A DNA stretch of 64,000 nt from Pyxicephalus adspersus (lineage: Eukaryota; Chordata; Amphibia; Anura; Pyxicephalidae). The stretch covers positions 1,340,063-1,404,062 of the forward strand of contig NC_092860.1 of the NCBI RefSeq assembly GCF_032062135.1. Reading direction: 5' to 3'. Below are positions 1 through 13,800 of the stretch, piece by piece. Below the pieces are notes generated by a model. It was given only the letters and a program-made list of their open reading frames with translations, had not been told where the DNA came from and searched no databases. Each line of letters begins with the position of its first letter. The first letter of the stretch is position 1. Position numbers and translations under genes: made by a program.

Positions 1-102
1 CTCTCTCTCTCTCTCTCGTTCTATCTCTCTCTTTTTCTCATTTTCTCTCTATCTATCCCTCTGTTATTCACTCTCTCTCAGTCTTGTTCTCTCTCTTCCT
101 CA

Positions 103-141
<39 letters not shown>

Positions 142-295
142 ATTCTTCTCTCCCTCTCTCTCTCTCTCATTCTTTCTCTCTCTCTCTCTCTCTCGCTCGT
201 TCTATCTCTCTCTTTTTCTCATTTTCTCTCTATCTATCCCTCTGTTATTCACTCTCTCTTAGTCTTGTTCCCTCACTTTCTCTCTCCCTCCATCT
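1..295. repeat. CT-rich microsatellite with a 181-bp internal duplication
   Basis: Nearly pure pyrimidine (CT)n with scattered interruptions. The interrupted segment starting cgttctatctctctc at 17 recurs at 198, so part of the tract is duplicated at an offset of 181 bp. The Ser/Leu-rich reading frame across it is not a gene. Confidence 0.95.
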
Positions 296-1550
296 TCCAT
301 CCCTCAATTTATGTACTTCTGATCTCCTCTGTTAATGTATGCTCCGTCCTTCGTGTACGGCTAAGCCTGGCAGACGGCTTTTGAAAGGAGTCATTACTAC
401 TCTCCATGCTTGGCCAGACAGACATTGCTGTACTTTAATGCTGAAGCCGTTGCCGTGCTCATCTTTCTTCTGCGGCATAAAGGTTACAGTATCAAACCCG
501 ATTTACCGAGCCAGCGTGTGACATTGTAATTTAGCAGCGGAGCAGAACAATCTATCCTTCCTCCGTGGCTCAGTGAAGCGGCCAGTCCTGCTCTCGCCTA
601 CAATACTGTATGTGACAAAGGGCCCCATTGATTTAAAGTCGGCAGCCTGCGAGATACAAGTACAGTCAGGGAAAAGGTTGTTTGAAGTTTAAATGGTTTG
701 AGTTGGACTGGGAGTTATGCTGGAGCTGAGTATGAAATAATGATTGCAGCCGCAGGAGATTCATATTGTATGGCTGACTGGAGCTGTCCTGACAAGTTTT
801 ATGGAGATTCATGGTCATTTGGCGGATTTAACCCTTTTTGTGCCAATGTCAATGCCCAATCATTTTAAATTGTAGAATTGTAGACTGCTGATGTAGTTGA
901 TTAGGCATTGCTGCAGAGGTACACATCAAAATATATATAAGGCTACGTTCTCAGGGGTGTATTGAGCTCACAGTCACATCAGTCTGTGCACCAGAGGAGC
1001 TTACACTGCAATTTTCACACTAACATCATTAGGTATGAACAAAGGTTCCTGAGATACTATTAGGAGATTTACCTCTCCTTTCTGAAGCACACAATGACAT
1101 ATCAACTCTGGGAAGACTGATCATTAACATTTACAAACTTTATATGTTTAGAAGAACTTGTCCAGCGTGGCTCTAACAGAAATTACAGATATAGGTAGCA
1201 TCTATTAAAGTAAAACTCCAATACACCATTTGCCTTTGTGGAGGCCTTTGCTAATACCAGAATTCAAAACATGGCTCTATGTCTTGGATTAGTTACCGCA
1301 GGGATAAATATACCTGTAATATGCAGGATAAATATTCAACTTTTTTTGCTGGCTGGTCATATGATAAATGCCAGAAAACCAATGAGTTAATCCTTGCTAT
1401 TGGGAGAGATCAGTATTTAGGTGGAGTTACTTATCCCTCACCCCCTCATAACCCTTCAACAATCTGAATTCATATTTTGCCACCAACAATTGATATGGTA
1501 CAAATGAAATTGCAGTAGCTGCCTTTTGTCTTACCTCTTGTTTTGTGCAG
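296..1550. other. Intron sequence upstream of exon 1
   Basis: No coding exon, repeat family or RNA gene was recognised. It is presumed to be the 3' part of the intron that precedes the first exon in the window. Confidence 0.6.
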
Positions 1551-1838
1551 GACCATTATGACTGGGGCTTGAGAGCCATTAAGTCTGTCTTGGTGGTAGC
1601 TGGTTCTCTGAAGAGAGGAGATCCAGAACGTCCAGAAGACCAGGTCCTCATGAGGGCTCTGCGAGACTTTAACATTCCCAAGATAGTGACAGATGACATG
1701 CCCGTGTTCATGGGTCTCATCGGAGACTTGTTCCCGGCTCTGGATGTCCCACGGAAGAGGGATATGGACTTTGAGAAGTTTGTAAAGCATGCTGTCCTGG
1801 ACCTGAAACTGCATGCTGAGGATAACTTTGTTCTAAAG
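1551..1838 (+). CDS. DNAH9: Dynein heavy chain exon 1 of window (end of AAA1)
   Basis: The acceptor is ttttgtgcag and the donor ag|gtaaaa, with phase 0 at both ends and 96 codons. It reads from [18 protein letters not shown], the conserved small-domain helix region that closes AAA1, to NFVLK. It includes the family motif IVTDDMPVF. The preceding exon lies left of the window, so upstream sequence is intron. Confidence 0.95.
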
Positions 1839-4800
1839 GTAAAATAGTAAGGAGCTGCATTGTATGTAGGTCTGAAAAAATCTATTTTCTGCTGCATTGT
1901 TACATATAGTAAAGTCAAATTCTAAACAATATGGCTGGTGGCCACCTAATCGTGACAACTTTATAAGCTTGTTGGACATTACCATTCCATAACCGTGGGC
2001 ATTAATATAAAGTTGCTCCTCCTTATTGAGTAAAATGCCCTTCACTCTTCTGGAATATCTTTCCACAAGATTTTGAAGGGTAACATGGGAATTAGTGCGG
2101 ATTTGTGAGGTCAGTTGCTGCTGTTGGATGAAAAACTCTGTCTCATAATCAGTGTTCAGTTCACCCTATAGGTGTTCAGTAGGGTTGAGGTCAGGGCTCG
2201 AGTTTCTCCAAACCAAACTGGTGACCCCATTTCTTTATGGAGCTGGCTTTGTACCCCAGGGCACAGTCATGGTGGAACAAAAAAGGCTCCTCACCAAACT
2301 GACCACAAGGCTGGAAGAGACAATTTTCTACAATGTCTTTGTATGGTGTTGTATTAAACACCCTGCACGGGAGACACTAGAAATCAAATATTTGGAGAGA
2401 AGGTGGTACATTTGCCCCTATAGTAATAGAATCATACCATGATTACACAGGCAGCACGCAAAGTGCTAGAAGTTCACCTTAGCCATACTATTATTCTAGT
2501 AATAGTCTTCTTGAAGTGACATTCTGTACATTCTATCCATTCCTCGTAGGTGGTCCAGCTTGAAGAGTTGCTGGCTGTCCGTCATTCTGTATTCATCGTT
2601 GGCAATGCAGGTACAGGAAAGTCTCAAGTCCTGAAATCTCTTAACAAGACCTACCAGATCATGAAAAGACGTCCCGTATGGACTGACCTGAACCCCAAGG
2701 CAGTCACCAACGATGAGTTGTTTGGCATCATTAACCCCGCTACCCGGGAGTGGAAGGATGGTACGTTAGTTTCTTGGAGAGACCGTACATAGTGCAGACG
2801 AATAAAATATGTTCTTTTGCTATTGAATTTTAAAACTTCCGAAGCTGGGCTGAAAGGCAATACACACCCTGGTATATCATACAGTCATTGTTTTTTTTCT
2901 GCAAAGGAGGTTTTACCATTTACGTTTCTACCATTACCAAACTTAGGTTTCTACCATTTGACAGGCATCTCTGAGATTTGGGTAAAGCCATCCAGCTAAC
3001 ATGTCCCATTGGGGCTTAGAAAACAAAGCACTGAAAAACCTACTTTTTTTCTATCATGTTTAATTGAAATTACCTAAATTTTTGGGAAGCAATAGAACAT
3101 GTGCAATATTCCACAGCTGTAATTATTTAAAACTGTTCATTTTTGGGCATCAAAGCAAGAATCATTAAATCCCCACCACCTGGGGTTTGTTCATTCCAAA
3201 AAGGTTCAATTATTAAAAGGATTATAAAAAAACTAGTTTTCTCCCTCTTATCCATCAAGTGTGGTATAAATTTAAGAATTGTTATTCTGTGTGTGTTCCA
3301 GGGCTGTTTTCCTCAATCATGCGTGAACTGGCAAACATAACACATGATGGGCCCAAGTGGATAGTCCTTGATGGAGATATTGATCCAATGTGGATTGAGT
3401 CCTTGAATACCGTCATGGATGATAATAAGGTACGTGAGAAGGATGATGGTGAAGAGTTCATTCAGGAATCTGTCTCATTCTCTCCCCAGGATTATGCCTA
3501 AGCCAAGGTCAATGGTAAGGTCTTGCATATTGGCTACCAGCAGCCATGGTCTACCATGACTGCAAATCAATGGGGATAACAAGGGCTGCTCTAAAGCCAA
3601 ATGAATGCAGGTCTTTATTAATTGGTATGTCATAAAATGCATTCTTTATATATTCTGTTGTTTAAGTACCTGAAATTGACCTGGTACCAACCTCCTGCAG
3701 TCCATGTACAAAAGAGCTTAGACTGGAAGGGATAAGATACAGAACAAAGAGCCAATCAGACTTGTTGCTAAAATGAAACATATTTATTTGGAGAGAACAA
3801 AGGAAAGTGAGCTGATCAGTTCATGGTTTTTCCTTCACTGTCCAATCAAAGACTGGCGAAGGGACAAGACCTGTATGAGTTTCTTAAATGTGAAAAATAA
3901 AAAGTCTTATGGCTGTGCTGTGTGACAGATCTGTATAAGTGACAGATCAGAGAGGACAAATCTCAGGCTGGTAAAACAGGTCCCATCTATGTATTTCATT
4001 TGTGTATATGAATTTGCTCAGAACTATAGTGATTCACAAATAAAGCTTTGCTGTCATGTACATTACAAGAGATCTTCGCTGTCAGATAAAACAAAACCAA
4101 ATCTGCTACTCATCTGATTTGCTAGACCATGCTCACTTTCAAAGTGAATTTTCACTAATGTTAGTGAATGAAACAAAGTAAAATTTGCATTGCAATGGAT
4201 TGTAATAAGCCAACCAGACTTATCCAATCATAAGAAGCTCTTTGTGCATTGTTGACTTGTTTTATCGTTTCACATGTTTCCTTATTGATGTTTCCTGCAG
4301 GTTCTGACCCTGGCTAGCAATGAGCGTATTCCCCTAAATCCCACCATGAGATTGGTGTTTGAGATCAGTCATCTGAGGACAGCGACTCCTGCCACCGTGT
4401 CCAGAGCAGGTACAGAGCCTCTGCTAAAATTCACGCTAAAGTGTTATTGTTCTGGACTACAACTTGTCAAACTAATTTTTTTTATTATGTTTATTATGTT
4501 TTGGGTTTTTCTTTAATTAAAAGAGAATCTGCCACCTTAAAACATTTCTGTTGTAGATCACTGTGGTAAAAGTTATAAAAATGTTGTGTTTTATTTCCTA
4601 TACCAGCCCCCAACCCTCTTGGAAGAGCCACAATCCCATTGCTCCACCCAGCTTAATGTCAGGCAGCCTTTCTCCTAGCAGCCCCACCCCTTCTAGAAAG
4701 AGACACCATCCCATTGCTCCACCCCTGCCTAATGTCAGCCAGCCTTTCTTCTAGCAGCCCCACCCCTTCTAGAAAGAGCTACTGTTTAATTGCTTCACCC

Positions 4801-7800
4801 CTGCCTAATATCAGCCAGCCCCTATTCTAGCAGCCCCTTCCCCTTCTGGAAGGAGCCACTGTCTCATTGCTTCACCCCTGCCTAATGTGGACCAGCATAT
4901 ATTTTAGCTTCCCCCAATTCTCCTGGAAAAGCCACCATCTCTCTGCTCCACCCCTGCCTAGCCTTTCCTTTAGCTGTCCTTATGCCTTTTAGAAAAGCAA
5001 CCATCCCCTGCCTCTCAGCCCTCCTTCTTTACAGTTGCATTTACCTCTCCTGAAAGAGTCACTATCTTTTTTCTCCACTCCTACCTGATTTTAGTGAGTT
5101 AAGAATTGAGTCCAGGGACAGAACTGTAGCTTAAAGTGTATGATCAGCTTGCATTTTTATAAAGTTAGCACTTGGAAAAAAATTGCACAGTTACTATTAG
5201 TTTTTTGTTATCTGTGTCCTGCTTGGAGAGGCAACAGGTGGGAATACATTTCACACAATTTGATGGAAAATTTCCGTTTTAGATAAATGTCCATTTTTTC
5301 CATTTTGGTTGATTTCCTTCTCTACTTGTTATCTCAACAGATTTGTAATTTGGATTTCCCCTCTTTATGTTTTGGTGACAGTGGCATCATAAAACAAATC
5401 AAGCAAAACAAGAAAAATATGTTTTTCCTGTACACGCACTTTACAGTTTGTCGGTGGAGTCGTCTTTGTTGGGAAGGGCCCTGTTGGTGCCAATATCCAC
5501 ATGACCCCCTCTTTCATACTTACATAATATACCTAGACATGGTGTGGTGAGATGAGCCAAAAGGATTTAAATGCCTCCAGGGTACAGCACAACAAAGCCT
5601 TTCCATGGCAGAAGCCATACTTTTCCTTTGCTAATTCCCTGTTTATTTATTCCTAATCTTGGGCTAATGAATGGAGCCATTTAAATAAATCCTTTAGTAA
5701 CTGTACATTCAGAAAGTCTGCTTTATAGCACAGTAACAGTCTAATATCATCGGACTGCATACATGTTTCAAGCTTAGTGGGTTGTCAGATATAAAATCAG
5801 AACCATACTTGGCCATGTTTGGTATTATCTTCAGATATTTTGGAAATCATACTAATAAATGCTATTCCAATTACTTTCCTCTCCAGGTATCCTCTACATC
5901 AACCCCGCGGACCTGGGCTGGAACCCACCAGTCACCAGCTGGATTGACAAGCGGGAAGTGCAGTCTGAGAGAGCCAACCTGACAATCCTTTTTGACAAGT
6001 ACCTGCCGCTGTGCCTGGACACGCTCAGGACCAGGTATGGTGTCTAATGGTATAGGATCTTCTTTAGAAGGATGTATTTCTGTTTTATTGTTGGTGCACT
6101 TTGTAGAAACTTTTCTTCTATGCAGGAGCTTCCTGTTGTAAAGCCCGGACACTGCTACTCTCCCTCCTTGAGCAGGTGACTGGTCTTGTATCTGCCCCAA
6201 TCCTGTATATCTCTATGGGCAGCCTGTAGCACGTGGGCCTGCTAGATCATATTAAAACAAACACTCTGGTAAATCTCTTCCTTTTATTCTGCCATGTACA
6301 TCTATGTAAGGAGTTCCCCTTTATGTCATTGTCTTTGCTGCCCACACGGCCTCCCCGCTGAACACATTCTATGTCCCCATAATTCCCACATTCTCTATCT
6401 ATTTATAATGATCGTTGTTTACACAGTCTCATTAAAGAAATATTCGGCCATTGGTTCCTTCGCCAGGGTCCATCTTGAATTCATGAGCTGGGGGTATGAG
6501 CAGCCATCGAGGCGGATGGTTGCTCAGCAGCACAGAAGATGCGTTGAAGAGGACCTGGATTAATTAGTGACTCTGTCTCCATTCAGTGTGCGCTTTGTCT
6601 GGTTGAAAGGTTCATCAGGATGTTTACGTAATAGATTCTCCATGAAATAATCATCTGACATCTCTGTCTTTTCATATTTCATGTCTTTGGAGTTTTTTTC
6701 TCTAAATCCATAAAGCGGCGTGGCGCACACAGACACCTGCTATCCGCTCCACAAAGCTCGCCGTGCGTCACGCAACATATGGAAGTAACAAGACTATGTC
6801 CCCAATTCTGATGAGGCAAAGAACTAAATCTCTCTGTTCTTTCCTGATTTTAATATTTTGTCAGAGGTAGGGGCTCCCTAGATACACCCCAGAAACCAAA
6901 AAGCCGTATTTGTGTTTATTTGCATATATGCCTTAGACAATGACATTAAACATTTCTTTCTCAAGTATTTTAGGTTCCTTTGGAGTTATGTGGGGTGTTT
7001 GCATGCAGAGCTTTTCTCTTAAGGCTACTACGAGCTGCTGGGTTCTTTACAGCTTAGTATTACTCAGTCATGTTCAGCCGCTGTTTAGGTGGAGAGTAAT
7101 AATACTTACCGTCCCCTTGCCCCTGGCTATTCTTTGCTCTGTAGCAGAGCCATCTGGTTGTCTAATGCCTGAGTCCCCCTCTGCATATTTGGGTCCCAAA
7201 TACTGGCTTCTACATTGATGAAGCTCTGCAGGGACACACCAGTGCTGCAAAGGCCGGTGGGCAAAACTAAAACACACAGTAGGATATATAATACGAAACA
7301 CCCAGCAAATTAATAAGACTCCTGATATCTATTTGGTAAATTTAAACATTAGTTGTAGCCCAGCGCCCCAGCCAGGGACATAAAGCAGAGAGTGCAGTGC
7401 TCCAGCATGGCTCAGACTGGTCAGTGATGGGGATTTGGACCAAGGATCGGTAAAGGGTGGAGGGATCCCTTGGGAGGTCTGACAGGTGAAGAGCTAAAGG
7501 CAGCTAGGAGCAAAGGAAACTTTTCTGACTCTAAGATGAAACTTTGCTGTGCCCATAAAGGACCCCATAACAAATTCACTCTTATCTTTGCCCTTCCCAT
7601 GCTGGAGAGGAGCGGCATTAAACCAAAACAGTTGCTTTATCCTGAAAAACAAAAGCTCAAATTTCCCTAAAGAATGTAATAAAAATGTTAGTCTATGTAC
7701 ACACCTGCAATAATTGTCGTTGGAAAGGATCTTTAACGATCCTTTCCACCGACTAACGACTGCGTGATGCATGAACGAGTGCTGTACATACAGCACCGTT

Positions 7801-10800
7801 CTGTTCTATGAAGAGGGGAGGGGGCGAAGTACAGAGCGGCACCCAGCTGCGCTCTCTCCCCCTTAAGTTCCATTAAGATCATTCGTCGTCCATCGTCCAT
7901 GTATTCGCCAGGACGGCGAGCGCTGTACACATGCCAGATTCTCGTCTGATATCTCCCCTGAGCTTTTGCATGTGTGTATATAGCCTAAGTTTTCTTGCTG
8001 GACTCTCGGATGTTATGTATGATAATAATGGCTCCTTCATCTTGTGCTTTGTAATTGATATCTGATACTGATCATCTCTGACTTCCATGCAGGTTCAAGA
8101 AGATCATCCCTATCCCAGAGCAGAGCATGGTGCAGATGTTGTGCTATCTTCTGGAATGTCTCCTGACGAAGGAGAACACCCCACCCGACTGCCCCAAGGA
8201 GCTGTATGAACTCTACTTTGTGTTTGCCGCGGTCTGGGCCTTTGGCGGAGCCATGTTCCAGGATCAGGTGAGAGTTCTACACTCCCTCGGAAGTCATTTA
8301 TGGTTTTATTACCAGCTTCATGTCTCCCGTGGCCGACAAATGTATATAAATTTCATGTATTTCATGTATTTCAATGTGTCAGGTCTTACTGGGCACTGCT
8401 AGTTGGGATAAGGGGAATCACACACCTAATAATATACTGCTCAGACCATCACCAGGATATACAGATGTGTACGTTAACTGAAATACATTAAGTTTGCTCT
8501 GAGTATGATAATCAACTTCTATATTTTAAAATAAAATCCTTCTTTTACTTTTTACTTATCTCAGTGCTGCCTTTCTGCAGTCACTTCCTGTCTGCATGTA
8601 TTCCGGTGATGTGTACATGGCATGACAGTGGACCATGGCTGCATGTTGGGTAAAATACCAGCCACTCATCAGGCACAACCAGAACAAAAAATGGGACTTT
8701 TAGGTCATCACAGTAATAAATTTAAAATGCCAGCAAATTTTATTCAACATTTCATAAAAGTAAACATAAGGAATAAAACACCAGATGTGATGTGAAGGAA
8801 GCTCCAACGATTGTTTAGATTAGGATTTGGCATTGTGTACATTGGAATTACTATTGGAAACGATTCTCTTAACTAGCCTAACTGCTTGTCCTCTTCATCA
8901 TATGGCTGGGTGACAATGCAAGAGCACGCCTGGGAAACAAGCACAAGTTGTCACCTTATAACAGGTACCTGTATAAGAATCCTAATGGCAGGATAATAAA
9001 AACTGCTAGGAATATTTAAAATGACTTCTGAAATGACAATGAGGGGGTGGAGTGATGTACGCCAAAGCCTGTAAAAACCCACACGGTATTGTTATAGCAA
9101 TACATTGAGGAGGGTAAGTGTTTTATTTTTGTTCATCTTTTAAGACCAAGAAGAGGGTTCTTTAGTACAATAACGGGCAGTTTATGTTGTTACAATGCTG
9201 CGTTGGCGTCTCCTCGGCTCACTTTATGGCGTGTTCCCGTCCCTATAACAGGCTACGGTGGTATCTCAATCCAGATGTCAAGCATGTGCAGTTATTATTA
9301 TGGAGCGCTTTGTACCGAGCCGGAGGTGCGTTGTATCGGAATGAGCCTTGTTTTCCAAGGCTAATTCTATCGTCTTCCAGCCGCGGCTAATAATTCAGTA
9401 TCGTTCATATGGAATCGTAAGGCGGCGTTATTAAGACCGCCCCGAGATCGCCGCCGCTTCCAATACAGGGGGAATTATGGGGATTACTGTAACCAGCGTG
9501 TAGTATTTTCATTTAGAGAATCGTTCTTCGCCGCTCGACACAACATTAATCTGGAGGATGGTCGCTAGAAGCTGAGGCAATATAGATAATGGGATTAGTG
9601 AGTGAAAAGTTTTCTGCTGGAGGAAGCGGCGCAGCCTGATGCGAAAACAAGCCGAAATTTCCAGCCAAGATGACATTTATTGGAGTTAAATTGCTCTCAT
9701 CTTCGCAGATTTCTCTTCTTTTAAAGAGACAGATGAGGTTTGGAAGTTCAGAATTTTCTGTAAAAAGTATTTTAAGACTTTTTACTGGGAATAAAGTATT
9801 TAAAGGAGAAGTCGAGGGGCACAGGATGGGAGTGCGGGGGGTGTTATGGGGTACATGGGTTCCAGCTCCTTAACATACTTTTGCTCTCTTTGGAGCTCTG
9901 CTAGAAATATTAGTCACCCACAAAGATGGCTGTGGGAATTTCTCTGATGACCACTCGGCTGTAGAACACCAGGAAGAGGGCTGGGAAGTTTGCGAGTAAC
10001 CCAATTCTGCAAAATCAGAAAAAGAATAGTGCATTTTTGTACTCTCTTCACTCCAGTCCCTAAAACAATGCAATTACCAAAAACTTTTATTGTAATTTGA
10101 AAACTTGTTTTCAGTAAAATTTGCATTTCATTAAAATAATCCCTATGTTGGGTTTGGTTCTGGCATTTCTTGTCAAAGGGGTGACAACTCCCTGTTTCCT
10201 CTTCTTGTTTTTGCATTGTCACCCTGTTTCATAGACTTCTGATGGTGGCCAATATAACATACAACATGCTGCAGTGCACGCTGACCAGAGATGTCTTTAA
10301 AGATTTTGCAGAAGATTGGCAGCACTGAGCAGCAACAAAACACTTAAAAAAGTGTCAGTTGTTCATATTATTATGTTTTATAATACACAGGGCTCAATGC
10401 TATCAGTTAGGGTTACATTTACTTTGAGGGGGTTAAACTTCTACTTAACTCTTGGATTTGGCCCACACTGGTCACAGGGGTTTGCAGAATATAAAGGTGC
10501 ATGGTGCCTGCAGGATCTCTCTGTGCCGCATGGGGTCCCCAGATTAGCACTGTGTTGTCTGATTGGCTGGAGCATCCTGCGGGGAGTCTGCGCTTCCAAG
10601 GAAGCAAGCCTGCGCAGGCAGCTGGATAAAAGGGCTTAGAGTCGTTTTATTTGCCAGAGCAGTTTTTAACCTTTTTTCTTTCCTTCACAACAAAAGCCTT
10701 GACATTTGCAAGCTTCTTAATATCGATTTAATGGTTTGGCAAGAGATTAAAACTTGAAGCGCAGAATTTAAATTAGCGACCTTAGCCCGATCCTCAGGGA

Positions 10801-13800
10801 AGAGCTGGAGCTGGGAAGAAATGCTGTTTCGGCCGAGTGCTTTTCCCAGAATTTTCTGGGGTCGAGGAGTTGGCTTTGATTTTCTGTGCAGAGTACAGCT
10901 TGCAGGAGACTCTCCACTGTGCAAGTTCTGAAGTTGCAGTTTGCTGTCTTTATTGAAGGTTTCAACGCTGTTTTAGAACAGAAAGGGGCATTAAAGCCAG
11001 AACCCCAGGAGAAGGGCCTGCCTAAGAGTGGGCAGTGGAGCAGAGCTGCTTCAGACAGGAAAATCCTAACAGTTCAAAAGGAGCAAATGGCTGCTCTGTA
11101 TGGACACTACAGTGGTGATCACCACTGGTTTGAATAAAGTCCCTGACCACCATATTTAAAGTAGCATATGCATCCTGTTCACTATTGTTGCGGCTGCATA
11201 TGCTACTTTTTTAAATAAGGCGATCCAATTTTGCCGGATGATCAGATACCTGGACAGTAGTAATTTAAATGTTTATTAAATCTTGTGGTCCTGGCACTCC
11301 GTCCAGATTGCACATGCAGGTCTGTGACTTACTTTTTTCCACTCTATAGCAAGAAGTTCCTGAGTAAGGACCGCTATTGCAAAATCACCAAATAATATAT
11401 TATAAAAAACCTAAATTGCATGAAAACTGTAAAAAGCGGTTTCCATTGTACCCATGACACAACTTCATAACCCATGCCCAGTGCAGGGTATAAACCTATC
11501 AGATGGAATAGAAAAAAAAAGGAAGACCTGAGAAAAGAGCAGAGCCAGCAAGGTTTTCATAGTAAAGACAATAAATGTTTGAGATTTTTCTCATTTTGTC
11601 TTCCAGCTGGTGGACTACAGAGTGGAATTCAGCAAATGGTGGGCGACGGAGTTCAAGACCATCAAATTCCCATCTCAAGGCACCGTCTTCGACTACTACA
11701 TGGACCCCGAGACCAAGAAGTTTGAGCCATGGTCCAAACTCATCCCCAAGTTTGACTTTGATCCTGAGATGCCTCTCCAGGTTTGTGTTTTATACCTCAA
11801 AAGACCTTTACCCTGCTGCAGGATAATTCTGTTACTCCTAGGGGGCGGGTACCATTTGTGCATTAGCCAATCACAGCAGCAGCTGGCGCTGTGTGTATGC
11901 AGTGCACTTTACCAGCATTTTCTTTTGAATATGTCAGATTCGTATATTGTGTATTTTCCGTTCCCCTGAGTCAGTTATATTGTCTACCACACGATGACTA
12001 TTTCCTGCTGTATTAGAGGAACCCCGCTAAGCACCTACCTTTTATCAGCTATCTGTGTTATATTTGTATCAGAATTCTTCTGTTGACCATGCCTACCATC
12101 TGCATGGAGTTGGAAGGTTCTCCCATAGTTGTGTACGTTTCATCCCGCAATCTAAAAACTTTCCTAAATGTTAATAGGTTCTTGTGTTTGGTGAATCATT
12201 AGATTGCAAGCTTCCCTGTAAAGCACAGCGGTATATGTCCGAGATATATAAATCAGTAAATTAGGTAAATATTGTTTTGGATGGCTATGTTCTTTGCCAT
12301 AGTGAGTTCTACTAACCTGCAATGCTTTCCAAAGTTTTAATCCCCTTTTTACCCCCAAAATAACGGTATAATCTATCCTAATGCTCTCCCCTCTTCGCTG
12401 ACCCCCTCCGCCTCCGTCTCACTTTTGATAAAACTGTTGGTAGAGTGGGGCATTATTCTCAGCACAGAAATGTTTGACTGTCATATCATATCAATACAGA
12501 GCACAATACAGCAGAATTTCACTTTCATCATTCTTAAGACCAGCTAAATACTGCCTAGATTCTGAGCAATGAGAGAAGATGAAACAAGGAACGCAGCAGC
12601 GGCAGCATTGTGCGCGAGATATAGAACTGAGCCATTTATCTCCCACAATCACCACTGTTTGTGTTTTATCGTTTCTCATTTTTTTTTAAATTCAAGATTA
12701 AAATCTAGAATATCTTTAGTAGAGAACTCACATGAGACAAAGTGACATTGCTTTAGTCTACTTTTGTAAAGTGTTCCTGTCATCGGGAGAATGGTTTTTA
12801 TGGATTCACGTTCCCAATATGACAATCACCTGGCCATCATAGCTGTATGAGCTTATTGAACATCCCATTTCAAAACTATGGACATTTGCGTGGAGATGCT
12901 TTCCCTTCCCTTGTCATACCTGTCCCCCTACTGTTCAATGCTACTATGCAGGCGAAATGCCTTTTTAGGTTCCTTCAGCCTAAAAATGTTTTCCTCTTGT
13001 AGATATTTTTTAGAGTTCATTGCTGCCCAAAGACAGTATGGTTCCCATCCCTGCCCCAGAGGCGTTATGGTTCCAGTCTGTGCCCAAGAGGAGGTATGGT
13101 TCCCGTCTGTGCCCCAGAGGTGCTATTGTTCCCATCTGTGCCCCAGAGGAGCGATCGTTCAGCTCTGTGCCGCAGAGGAGCGATGGTTCGGGTCTGTGCC
13201 CCAGAGGCCCAATGGTTCAGGGCTGTGCCCCAGAGGTGCTATGGTTCCCGTCTGTTCTCCAGAGGCGCTATGGTTCCCGTCTATGCCCCAGAGGCAGTAT
13301 GGGTTCCGTCTGTGTCCCAGAGGAAGTATGGTTCCCGTCTGTGCCCCAAAGGCACTATGGTTCCCGTCTGTGCCCCAGAGGCTGTATGGTTCTCATTGCT
13401 GCCCTAGAAGTGCTATGGTTCCCATTTGTGTCCCAGAAGCGGTATGGTTCCTGTCTGTGTCCCAGAAGCGGTATGGTTCCTGTCTGTGCCCCAGAGGTGG
13501 TATGGTTCCTGTCTGTGCCCCAGAGGTGGTATGGTTCCTGTCTATGCCCCAGAGGTGGTATGGTTTCCGTCTGTGCACCAGAGGTGGTATGGTTTCTGTC
13601 TTTGCCCCAGAGGCGGTATGGTTCCTGACTTTGCCCCAGAGGCAGTATGGTTCCTGTCTTTGCCCTAGAAGTGACATGGTTCCCATCTCTGTCTCAGAGG
13701 TGGTGTGGTACCCATTGGTTTCCTTGAGGCAAGTTCCTTCCCATCGCCAGAGAATATATGTTTCTCATTTGTGCCCCTGCAGTGCTATGCTTTCCATATT

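Noticed and set aside
84..335. 83-codon Ser/Leu-rich ORF
   Set aside because: It is a translation of the CT microsatellite, with no domain and no start context.
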